From: Lacibacter cauensis
GTDB taxonomy: Bacteria > Bacteroidota > Bacteroidia > Chitinophagales > Chitinophagaceae
Direction: 5' to 3'
Length of the DNA stretch: 64,000 bases
Assembly (NCBI RefSeq): GCF_007830055.1
Contig: NZ_VLLE01000003.1
Span: 930,001 to 994,000, forward strand
Position numbers and translations under genes: made by a program. The notes below the pieces were generated by a model. That model did not search any database and was not told where the DNA came from. It saw nothing but the letters and a program-made list of their open reading frames with translations. Of the stretch, positions 35,880 through 44,545 are shown piece by piece. Position 1 is the stretch's first letter, and each line of letters opens with the position of its first letter.

Positions 35880-37082
35880 ATGAATAATAACAAGGAGAAC
35901 CTCTCCGATCTTATAAGTAAATACCTGAATAACCGGTTAACTTCTGCAGAATATGCAGAGCTGTGGCGGTTATTGAACGAAGAACCTGATGAAACTGCCT
36001 TGAATGAAGAGCTAAAACAACTCTGGCAATCTGCTAAAACGGTAACCCCGCTGATAGCAGCTGCCGAGTGGGACCAAAAAATACAGGAAGCGAAGCAAAA
36101 ACTTGCAGCAACTACTCAAACAGAAGAACAACCAGTCATTGGCCGCTTTGCACGTTACCGTTGGGTAGCTGCGGCAGCAGTTCTTTTATTGATCGTTTCT
36201 TCTGTGTTTCTTTTAACGAATCAAAAAGAGAAGCGTACAGCTGTAGCAAAAAATATACAAACTCAACCGAAGCAAGACAGGTTGCCCGGCGGCGATAGAG
36301 CCATACTCACATTGGCAGATGGTAGTTCTATTGTACTGGACAGTGCAGGTAATGGAATGCTTGCACAGCAGGGAACAACAGAGATTATCAAGAAAGAAGA
36401 TGGACAACTGTTGTACAACAGTTCGGGCGCTGCAACAGATGCGGTTGCGTACAATTTATTACAAACACCACGTGGCGGACAATATAAAATTACTTTACCG
36501 GATGGCAGTAAAGTATGGCTCAATGCCGCATCTTCTTTGAAGTATCCGGTAGTATTCAGCGGTAAAGAACGCCGTGTGGAAATAACAGGTGAAGCTTACT
36601 TTGAAATTGCGAAAGATGCAACAAGACCATTCAAAGTACAATTGAATCGAATGGAAGTGGAAGTGCTGGGTACACATTTCAACATCAACAGTTATACTGA
36701 TGAAGAAACTGTACGCACCACCTTGCTGGAAGGAAAAGTAAAAGTAACTACCGCCGGCGAAAGTAATTTTTTGCAACCCGGTCAGCAGGCACAACTGAAA
36801 CCATCGGGCAACATGAAGATTGTTAATGATGTAAACCTGGAAGAAACAGTGGCGTGGAAGGATGGAAATTTTCAGTTTGAAAACAGTGATATTAAATCGG
36901 TGATGAGACAACTGGCCCGCTGGTACGATGTAGAGGTAAGTTACCAGGGCAGCAACATCAGCAAACATTTTATTGGTGGCATTTCCCGTAATGTAAAGCT
37001 GTCGCAGGTGCTTTCAATGCTGCAGCAAACAGGTGAAGTGCGATTTATTATTGAAGGCAAAAAAATAATTGTTATGCCGTAA
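35880..37082 (+). CDS. FecR-family anti-sigma/transmembrane signalling protein
   Basis: 400 residues. Cytoplasmic N-terminal region (1-90) for sigma binding, one transmembrane helix at about 94-112 (YRWVAAAAVLLLIVSSVFLL), periplasmic FecR domain (about 195-290; TPRGGQYKITLPDGSKVWLNA, GEAYFEIAKDATRPFKV) and the C-terminal DUF4974-type domain (FQFENSDIKSVMRQLARWYDV). It transmits the occupied state of the SusC receptor to the ECF sigma factor. 151 bases separate it from susC. Confidence 0.96.
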   Translation: MNNNKENLSDLISKYLNNRLTSAEYAELWRLLNEEPDETALNEELKQLWQSAKTVTPLIAAAEWDQKIQEAKQKLAATTQTEEQPVIGRFARYRWVAAAAVLLLIVSSVFLLTNQKEKRTAVAKNIQTQPKQDRLPGGDRAILTLADGSSIVLDSAGNGMLAQQGTTEIIKKEDGQLLYNSSGAATDAVAYNLLQTPRGGQYKITLPDGSKVWLNAASSLKYPVVFSGKERRVEITGEAYFEIAKDATRPFKVQLNRMEVEVLGTHFNINSYTDEETVRTTLLEGKVKVTTAGESNFLQPGQQAQLKPSGNMKIVNDVNLEETVAWKDGNFQFENSDIKSVMRQLARWYDVEVSYQGSNISKHFIGGISRNVKLSQVLSMLQQTGEVRFIIEGKKIIVMP

Positions 37083-37233
37083 AAAATCAGAACAATGTAA
37101 ACCGAGTATCGTAGGCAAGAGCGTATAAAAAAGCCGGAAGTGGTTGCAACACTCCCGGCGAAAGATCAGGGCTCTTCAACAAGCAATCAAACCAATTGAG
37201 ACTGTTTATCGTTAAACCCCCAAAAACGAAGTT

Positions 37234-40200
37234 ATGCCATTTACTGCTTTTAGTTTTCAGCACGAGCGAAAACTAACCAAAACATGCCCTCCTGTCAGGA
37301 AGGCACTATTGATTATGAAACTTATTGCTGTCTTTCTCTTTGCAGCCTGCATGCAGGTATTTGCAGAAGCCCATTCACAAACGGTAACGCTTTCAGTAAA
37401 GAATGCGCCCTTCCAGAAAGTATTAAAGGAAATCAGAAAACAAACAGGCTATAACTATATATGCACTGTTGAAATGATGGAACTGGTGGGCAATGTAAGC
37501 GTAGATGCCAAAAATGTTTCCTTGCAGCAGGCACTGGAAGAATGCCTGCAAAAAACGCCGCTTACGTTTACCATTGTAGAAAATACAATCGTAATTAAGC
37601 GGAAGGTAACAGCAGTACCCACTGCAACTGTTACAAAAGAATCACCGCCTCCTGCCGACATTACGGTAAAAGGAAAAGTAACAGATGAAAGCGGAACGCC
37701 GCTTCCGGGTGCATCTGTAAATGTAAAAGGAACCGGCAAAGGAGTTAATACGGATAGCAACGGCGACTTTTCAATCAGTGTACCAGACAATTCAGCAATG
37801 ATTCTGGTAATTTCTTTTGTGGGTATGGAAACAAAAGAAATTAGTGTGAAAGGATTGACAAGCGTACAGGTTACTTTAAGTAAACAGGAAATTCAGCAAC
37901 AGGAAATTGTAGTAGTAGGTTACGGTACACAAAAGAAAGCAACTGTTACAGGTGCTGTAGCACAGGTAGGAGCCAAAGTTTTACAGTCTGCACCGGTGCC
38001 GAATACCTCACAGTTACTTGTGGGTAGAATGCCCGGTTTATTGGCAAAAACTGCCGGTGGCTTACCTGGTGAGGACAATGCCAGCCTGCAGATACGAGGC
38101 TATGGTACAGCATTGGTAATTGTGGATGGTTTGCCAACTCCCTTTAACCGTATCGATCCCAACGATATTGAATCGGTTTCAATATTAAAAGATGCATCTG
38201 CCGCCATTTATGGTGCAAGAGCCGGTAACGGTGTAATACTCGTTACAACCAAGCGTGGTAAAACAGGTGCACCACAAATTACTTACTCTGGTACGTACAC
38301 TTACCAGATGCCATCTGCTTTTCAGAAAACAGTAAATGCAGGCGATTGGGCTGAGTTACGTAGAGAAGCTGCACTTAACTACGGTTTAAACCCCGGCGAG
38401 TTTACAGAAGATGTAGTACAGAAATACAAAGCTGGCAACGAAGCCAACTATAAATCATACAACTGGCGTGATGCCATCTTTCGTACCGGTGCACCCATGA
38501 TGCAGCAAAGTATTACGGTTAGCGGTGGTACACCAACGTTAAAATATTTTGGTTCGCTGGGTATTACCAATCAGCAGAGTGTATTTACATCAGGTGATTA
38601 TTATTACAAGCGTTATAACTCACGCTTAAACGTAGATGCGACCATTGCCAAGAACCTCTCCTTGCGTTTTGATATGCAGTATCGTTTTGGTCAGGATCAA
38701 CAGGTGGGTTCTATTGAAGATGTAATGGTTGATTTCAGTACAGCACAACCCCGTTACAATCCTTACCTGCCAGATCCTACAAAAAATGCATACACCGGTT
38801 TCCAGTCCCGCAATCCATTGTTGCGTATTGATGCAGAAAGGAAAGGATACAACCGCACAAGCTCTAATTTTTTCAACGGACAAATTGGCCTGAACTATAA
38901 AATACCTTTCGTAGAAGGCTTGCGTCTTGGTGCCGATTTATTGGTGAGCCAGTCTGCAGATTATACGAAAGTATTTAATACGCCTGCAGAGGTATATGAT
39001 TACGACTATGATACAAAGGTTTATACCTACATGGCCAACATGGGTAATTTTATTACACTCAGAGAAACCAATGCACGTTACTTCCAGGTTTACCCAATGC
39101 TGAAAGTGAATTACGATCGTGACTTTGGTAACCATCGCATCAGTGCAATGGGTATTGCCGAACAACTGCAGAATGGTGGTAATTCGTTAATGGCTTTCCG
39201 TCGTGATCTGTTGTCGCCATCTGTACAGCAACTTTATTCCGGTGGCCAGGATTTCCAGGATAATACCGGCACACAAAGTCAAATGTCGAGAGTGGCATAC
39301 ATCGGTAAAGTAAATTATGATTATGCAGGTAAGTACCTGGCAGAATTTATTTTAAGAGCAGACGCCAGTGCGAATTTCCCGAAGAATTCAAGATGGGGTT
39401 ATTTCCCGGGCGTTTCTGTTGGCTGGGTTTTCTCGAAAGAGAAATTTATGGATAACGCATCATCATGGCTTACGAATGGTAAACTGCGGCTTTCTTACGG
39501 ACAGTCGGGTAACGATGGTACCAGCCAGTTCAGTTACCTCACAGGCTACGATATTAATGCCGGTGGATATATTATGGGAAGTACCTATTACAAAACCATC
39601 ACAACCACAGGTCTTCCAAACCCCGACATTACCTGGGAGAGTATAACCAACTACAATGCAGGTATTGATTTAACACTGTGGAAAGGCAAACTGGTATTTG
39701 AAGGAAACGTGTTTTACAGATTAAGAGATGGTATCCTTGCTTCGCAGCAAAGAGCTGTGCCTTCAACTTTTGGCGCAACCTTACCTCCGGTAAATCTTAA
39801 TAAGCAAAGTAACAGAGGTTTCGAACTCATGATCGATTACCGTCCAAAGATCAGAGGTGTACAGCTTTCCATTATGCCTACGTTTACGTTTACACAAAAC
39901 AAGTGGGAGTACAGAGATGAAACAGCGTATACCGATCCTGATCAAATCAGAATTTACAAGTTAACGGGTAAATCAACCAACCTCTCTTGGGGCTATAAGT
40001 CAGATGGTATTTTCATGTCGCAGGCTGAGATTGACAAACTCACATTTAACCAGGATGGTGTAGGTAACACAACATTGCGTCCCGGCGATATCCGTTATGT
40101 TGATTTAAATAAAGATGGTATTCTCGATTGGCGTGATCAGGATAAAATTGGTAAAGGAACATTCCCCGAAGTTGTATATAGTTTAGTGCTGGGCGCAACA

Positions 40201-40677
40201 TACAAAGGCCTGTCGTTAGAAATGTTATGGCAAGGTTCAACAGGCTTTAACTTCTATGTAACCGGTGCCGCTGCTTCGATGTTCTCCAACGAATCCATTC
40301 CGTACGATTATCATTATACCTATCGTTGGCAGCCAGATCCTGCAAATCCAACGCAGAACATCAATCCAAAGGCACAATTGCCTGCGGCTTCATTGGGCTT
40401 AAACCCCAATAATATCAAGCGTTCCGATTTCTGGATGAAAGACGCCACATTCATTCGTTTGCGTAACGTCAACTTATCGTACAGCTTCAGTGGTAACTGG
40501 ACCAAAAAATTAGGATTCAAAAATCTGCAGGTATTTGCATCTGCTACCAACCTGCTAACATTCAGCAGACTTGGATTTTACAAGAACACATTTGATCCTG
40601 ATGCGAACTTAAGTGGTGAAGGACGCAACTATCCGATTCACAAAAACATTGCAGGCGGAGTACGCTTAACATTTTAA
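37234..40677 (+). CDS. susC: SusC/RagA-family TonB-dependent receptor with STN signalling domain
   Basis: 1147 residues. Signal peptide after a 27-residue lead-in (core MKLIAVFLFAACMQVFAEA); the ATG at 37315 would give a conventional signal, so the start is uncertain. Then STN domain (about 50-125; FQKVLKEIRKQTGYNYIC), carboxypeptidase regulatory-like domain (about 145-220; VKGKVTDESGTPLPGASV), TonB plug (from about 225; EIVVVGYGTQKKATVTGAV) and a 22-strand-type barrel to the C-terminal Phe. It imports oligosaccharides across the outer membrane with SusD. The STN domain fits signalling through FecR and the ECF sigma factor upstream. Substrate unknown. Confidence 0.97.
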   Translation: MPFTAFSFQHERKLTKTCPPVRKALLIMKLIAVFLFAACMQVFAEAHSQTVTLSVKNAPFQKVLKEIRKQTGYNYICTVEMMELVGNVSVDAKNVSLQQALEECLQKTPLTFTIVENTIVIKRKVTAVPTATVTKESPPPADITVKGKVTDESGTPLPGASVNVKGTGKGVNTDSNGDFSISVPDNSAMILVISFVGMETKEISVKGLTSVQVTLSKQEIQQQEIVVVGYGTQKKATVTGAVAQVGAKVLQSAPVPNTSQLLVGRMPGLLAKTAGGLPGEDNASLQIRGYGTALVIVDGLPTPFNRIDPNDIESVSILKDASAAIYGARAGNGVILVTTKRGKTGAPQITYSGTYTYQMPSAFQKTVNAGDWAELRREAALNYGLNPGEFTEDVVQKYKAGNEANYKSYNWRDAIFRTGAPMMQQSITVSGGTPTLKYFGSLGITNQQSVFTSGDYYYKRYNSRLNVDATIAKNLSLRFDMQYRFGQDQQVGSIEDVMVDFSTAQPRYNPYLPDPTKNAYTGFQSRNPLLRIDAERKGYNRTSSNFFNGQIGLNYKIPFVEGLRLGADLLVSQSADYTKVFNTPAEVYDYDYDTKVYTYMANMGNFITLRETNARYFQVYPMLKVNYDRDFGNHRISAMGIAEQLQNGGNSLMAFRRDLLSPSVQQLYSGGQDFQDNTGTQSQMSRVAYIGKVNYDYAGKYLAEFILRADASANFPKNSRWGYFPGVSVGWVFSKEKFMDNASSWLTNGKLRLSYGQSGNDGTSQFSYLTGYDINAGGYIMGSTYYKTITTTGLPNPDITWESITNYNAGIDLTLWKGKLVFEGNVFYRLRDGILASQQRAVPSTFGATLPPVNLNKQSNRGFELMIDYRPKIRGVQLSIMPTFTFTQNKWEYRDETAYTDPDQIRIYKLTGKSTNLSWGYKSDGIFMSQAEIDKLTFNQDGVGNTTLRPGDIRYVDLNKDGILDWRDQDKIGKGTFPEVVYSLVLGATYKGLSLEMLWQGSTGFNFYVTGAAASMFSNESIPYDYHYTYRWQPDPANPTQNINPKAQLPAASLGLNPNNIKRSDFWMKDATFIRLRNVNLSYSFSGNWTKKLGFKNLQVFASATNLLTFSRLGFYKNTFDPDANLSGEGRNYPIHKNIAGGVRLTF

Positions 40678-40687
40678 ATAAAAGTTT

Positions 40688-42466
40688 ATGAGAAATATAA
40701 TCATTGCTTTCATTGTAACAGGCTTGATAGGTTGTACCAAAGTATTGGACATACAACCACTCGATATGATTGCCGGAACAACCGTATTTAAAGATAAAAA
40801 TCTCATTGAAGCAAATTTGCTTAGCTTATACGACCGCACGAAGTTCCAGGAACTCGGCAACCAGGAAAATTTCAGAATGGGTTTATTAGCAGGTCCTGGA
40901 GGGGAATGCCGGGCGTTTGGCGACTGGCAGGATCCTTACATCGCTTCCATTAAAATTTACGACAACACTGGTTCAGGTTTGCTCGATTATTGGGCCTATA
41001 CTGCCATCCGTCAAATCAATGAATTTATCGAAGGTGTAAAAGGTTCTTCATTTGAACAAACGTATAAAGATCAAAAAATTAGTGAAGCACGTTTCCTTCG
41101 TGGGTTTATCTATCACCAAATGGTGAAGCGTTTTGGTGGTGTACCCATTATTACCAAAGTACAGCAGTTAACAGATCCTAAAGAAGAATTATACCCTGTT
41201 CGCAATAAAGAAGCAGAAGTATATGATTTCATCGCTAAAGAAATGGATGAAATAGTTCCATTGTTGCCGGCTGCATATCCGGGTAATGATTATGGCAGAC
41301 CAACAAAATTTGCTGCATTGGCACTCAAAAGCAGAGCTATGCTTTATGCAGGCAGTATTGCAAAATTTGGTACAGTAGCACTGGATGGTGTAGTGGGTAT
41401 TCCTGCAAGCGAAGCAGATAGATATTTTACTGCTGCCATGGATGCTTCAAAAGCAATTATGGATAATCCTGCATTTAGTTTATACAACAAGGTGCCTACT
41501 GATCCTGTAAAAAACTTTACGCAGTTATTTACCGATGAGAATAATAATCCGGAAATTATCTTCGGTGTTAAATGGGATGCAAAACTCCTCAAAGGCCATT
41601 CGTGGGATGCGTTATGTACACCGGCAGGTTTTACATCGGGTTGGAACTCGAACTTTAATGTGTTTCTCGAGTTTGTGGATCTGTTCGATTACCAGGATGG
41701 AAGATCCGGTGTAATGAACCGCACCTTGCTTACAAGCTCAAGACTGCATGATATCGATTCGTTGTTCGGCAAACGTGATCCCCGTTTCAGAGCATCCACT
41801 TTTTATCCTGAATGTATCTGGCAAGGCAAGAAAGTATTCTTCCATTCCAGTACCAGGTATAAAAATGCCAGTGGCCAGGTGGTTACAAGTTCCAGCGCAA
41901 CATTCATGATTCCAAATTCAGTATCTGCACAATTCCCCGATGGTTTTTATGCCAAAGCACCCGACCGCAATACGCAAAAAACAGGTGTGTATTTACGAAA
42001 GCGTTGCGATGAAGCATTGACGCCTGCAGCAAGCGCACAATCAAGCACTGATTTCATTGTGTTCAGGCTGGGTGAAATTCTGCTTAACTATGCAGAGGCA
42101 GCATTCTATCTGAATAAAACGACCGAAGCACTTACTGCCATCAACCGCATCAGAACAAGGGCTGCTATGCCACAACGTACAGCCTTAACAGAAGCCAACA
42201 TCCGCCAGGAAAGACAAGTGGAACTGGCTTTTGAAGAGCACAGATATTGGGATTTACGCAGATGGCGTATTGCTGAACAGGAGTTGAACGGAAAGCGCTT
42301 CCAGGGCTTAAACTATGTGTATGATTTTGATGCAAAAAAATACATCATCACCTTAAAAAATGCAGAAGGCGTAGCAAGGGTATTCCAGCCTCGTCACTAC
42401 TACTTACCATTGGGTATAGACAGAATTGCCGACAATCCAAGTTTGGTTGAGAATCCCGGATACTGA
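40688..42466 (+). CDS. susD: SusD/RagB-family glycan-binding lipoprotein
   Basis: 592 residues. Lipobox LIGC (Cys16). N-terminal SusD-like helical repeats (AYTAIRQINEFIEGV, RFLRGFIYHQMVKRFGGVPI) and the C-terminal RagB/SusD domain (LNYAEAAFYLNKTTEALTAINRIRTRA, RQERQVELAFEEHRYWDLRRW). It caps the SusC barrel on the cell surface and captures glycan. The gene starts 10 bases after susC, so both are cotranscribed. Binding specificity cannot be read from the sequence. Confidence 0.97.
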   Translation: MRNIIIAFIVTGLIGCTKVLDIQPLDMIAGTTVFKDKNLIEANLLSLYDRTKFQELGNQENFRMGLLAGPGGECRAFGDWQDPYIASIKIYDNTGSGLLDYWAYTAIRQINEFIEGVKGSSFEQTYKDQKISEARFLRGFIYHQMVKRFGGVPIITKVQQLTDPKEELYPVRNKEAEVYDFIAKEMDEIVPLLPAAYPGNDYGRPTKFAALALKSRAMLYAGSIAKFGTVALDGVVGIPASEADRYFTAAMDASKAIMDNPAFSLYNKVPTDPVKNFTQLFTDENNNPEIIFGVKWDAKLLKGHSWDALCTPAGFTSGWNSNFNVFLEFVDLFDYQDGRSGVMNRTLLTSSRLHDIDSLFGKRDPRFRASTFYPECIWQGKKVFFHSSTRYKNASGQVVTSSSATFMIPNSVSAQFPDGFYAKAPDRNTQKTGVYLRKRCDEALTPAASAQSSTDFIVFRLGEILLNYAEAAFYLNKTTEALTAINRIRTRAAMPQRTALTEANIRQERQVELAFEEHRYWDLRRWRIAEQELNGKRFQGLNYVYDFDAKKYIITLKNAEGVARVFQPRHYYLPLGIDRIADNPSLVENPGY

Positions 42467-42661
42467 TGTGTTTAACGAAGGTTGTATGCTTTGAAAGCAT
42501 ACCCTTCTTTATGAAAAAGCCATCATTGTAAAGTTTTACCTGATAATTATCAATAAAGGTGCTTAAATAATTATTTAAGCGCCTTTATTACTACTTGAAA
42601 ATAATTTACAGCTTTTTAACCTGAAAAATGATTCAGTTAAAAGGCATTGAAAAATGATCGT

Positions 42662-44224
42662 ATGCAAAGCCGTAAGAAAAAAAAGGATAGCCGGAAGTTC
42701 GTCATCATCGGTTTGTTTGCCGCAACAGTTGTAACGCTGTTTGCGTTTCGTGAGAAGCAGGAAACAAAAGCGCAAAAGCCCATGAATGTGATTTTCATTT
42801 TAACCGATGATCACAGGTTTGATTTTATGGGTTTCACCGGTAAAGTTCCCTGGCTGGAAACTCCGGCAATGGATCAGTTAGCAAAGCAGGGCGTATGGGT
42901 GCGCAATGCAACAGTAACAACCTCTCTTTGTTCTCCATCACGTGCATCCATTCTTACCGGGCAGTATGCACACACGCATAAGGTGGTTGATAATTTTTCG
43001 CCACTGCCTGCTAATCTGAATTTCTTTCCGGAGTACCTGCAGAAAGTTGGTTACCGCACTGCATTCTTCGGCAAATGGCATATGGGTCATGCAGGTGATG
43101 ATCCGCAAAAAGGCTTCAATCATTGGGAGAGTTTCAAAGGGCAGGGTGTGTATTTCAATCCCTTGCTCAACATTAATGGACAGCATGTACAATACAAAGA
43201 CAGTACCTACATTACCGATCTGTTAACTGAGCATGCAACTACATGGATGCGTCAGCAACCGAAGAATAAACCCTTCTTCATGTATGTATCGCATAAAGGT
43301 GTGCACGATGAATTTATGCCTGCACCACGTCATCGTAACAAGTATCATGGCAAGCCCATCAACTATCCTTCTACCATCAACTTAACAGCAACAGAAAAAA
43401 GTAAGCTGCATGGCGATGTTTGTAAAAGCCCGATTGCGGCGATGGTGAAGAATGATACCAATTACAATGTAAAAGATATTCCGCAATGGGTATGGGCACA
43501 GCGTGACAGCTGGCACGGTGTAGATTTTATGTATGACGGTCGTGTGCAGTTCGATGATTTTTATTATCGCTATTGTGAAACGTTATTGGCGATTGATGAA
43601 AGTATTGCCAGCATCCGTAAATCAGTTGAAGAGTTAGGCATTGCTGAGAATACCATGATCATTTACATGGGTGATAATGGCTTCTTAATGGGTGAACATG
43701 GACTCATCGACAAACGCAATATGTACGAAGAAAGCCAGAAAGTGCCTTTACTGGTGTATGCACCGGGCATGTCGCACAATGGTAAACCACTCGATCAGAT
43801 TATCCAGGGCGTTGATATTGCCCCTACTGTGCTTGAAGTTGCAGGTGTAACAAAACCTGCCAATATGCAGGGACAATCGTTCTTACCATTGCTGCAGGAT
43901 AAAACTGTAGAATGGCGTAACAAAGCATTTTATGAATATTACTGGGAGTTTTCTTATCCGCAAACACCAACAACGTTGGGCGTTAGAGAAGGCTCACACA
44001 AATTTATTTTCTACCCCGGTCTTTGGGATGTATCTGAATTTTATGATCTGAGCACTGATCCTGAAGAAAAGAAAAATCTCTATCGTCATCCGGCATGGCA
44101 AAATGAGATTGGCCGCATGCGTAAGGAATTATGGCAATGGCTCTTTGAAACCGGGGGCTTACAAATTCCGCTAAAACCAATCAATGAAAAGAGAGGTGAT
44201 TATGGCAACAAAGGATTGTATTAA
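42662..44224 (+). CDS. Type I (formylglycine) sulfatase
   Basis: 520 residues from ATG 42662; a TTG 15 bases upstream is possible. N-terminal hydrophobic segment (about 12-29) is a signal anchor or signal peptide. Metal site begins with VIFILTDDHR (Asp49, Asp50); the sulfatase signature is CSPSR (Cys90 to Arg94) within TTSLCSPSRASILTGQY, so Cys90 should be matured to formylglycine by a radical-SAM maturase (not in the window). YMGDNGFLMGEHG and GKWHMGHAG carry further active-site residues. Removes a sulfate ester from a glycan; position and sugar unknown. It points to a sulfated polysaccharide as the target of this locus. Confidence 0.95.
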   Translation: MQSRKKKKDSRKFVIIGLFAATVVTLFAFREKQETKAQKPMNVIFILTDDHRFDFMGFTGKVPWLETPAMDQLAKQGVWVRNATVTTSLCSPSRASILTGQYAHTHKVVDNFSPLPANLNFFPEYLQKVGYRTAFFGKWHMGHAGDDPQKGFNHWESFKGQGVYFNPLLNINGQHVQYKDSTYITDLLTEHATTWMRQQPKNKPFFMYVSHKGVHDEFMPAPRHRNKYHGKPINYPSTINLTATEKSKLHGDVCKSPIAAMVKNDTNYNVKDIPQWVWAQRDSWHGVDFMYDGRVQFDDFYYRYCETLLAIDESIASIRKSVEELGIAENTMIIYMGDNGFLMGEHGLIDKRNMYEESQKVPLLVYAPGMSHNGKPLDQIIQGVDIAPTVLEVAGVTKPANMQGQSFLPLLQDKTVEWRNKAFYEYYWEFSYPQTPTTLGVREGSHKFIFYPGLWDVSEFYDLSTDPEEKKNLYRHPAWQNEIGRMRKELWQWLFETGGLQIPLKPINEKRGDYGNKGLY

Positions 44225-44545
44225 CAGCAAGCTTAAAAATAAAACGTCGATTCTTCTGGCAAGCATTTGGTGAGTTATATAGCAACGACGGCGGTCCGGA
44301 TGGTCGGTGGAAACACCGGCCACAGATCGCCAATAACGAAAGTAACAGTAGTAGTTTAAATAAGCGTTCATAAACCTTGTTAGTAAACGCACAACCGATG
44401 ATGCGTGAATATTCTCACTCGCTGTTTTCAGGAGTATGTTTTTTTGTCGTAGGGTAAAGCAAAAATCTATTCTTCCGATAGTTGTATCGTAGCCATCAGG
44501 CATCGTCATCTGATGATTATTCTTTAAAAATCGAACCATTCTTTC
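44225..44545. other. 321-base gap with a GNRA-capped nested hairpin
   Basis: No convincing coding gene. The stretch 44290-44331 folds as an outer 7-bp helix (GGCGGTC 44290-44296 with GATCGCC 44325-44331), an internal loop (5 and 3 bases), and an inner 8-bp helix (GGTCGGTG 44302-44309 with CACCGGCC 44314-44321) capped by GAAA. A minus-strand open frame of 122 codons crosses the gap but runs into the sulfatase end and resembles no family known to me. Possible small RNA, mRNA processing or stability structure, or remnant of a repeat. Confidence 0.5.
44290..44331 (+). ncRNA. Candidate structured RNA element (GAAA tetraloop hairpin)
   Basis: Two stacked helices, 8 bp and 7 bp, each with one G-U pair when read on the plus strand, and a GNRA tetraloop. 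The G-U pairs and GAAA loop favour the plus-strand transcript. No T-run follows, so it is not a simple terminator. It lies between sulfatase and GH2 genes of one operon-like series. Confidence 0.4.

Noticed and set aside
38626-38883. 85-codon minus-strand frame within susC
   Set aside because: Lies inside an unambiguous SusC barrel region; no support for overlapping gene.
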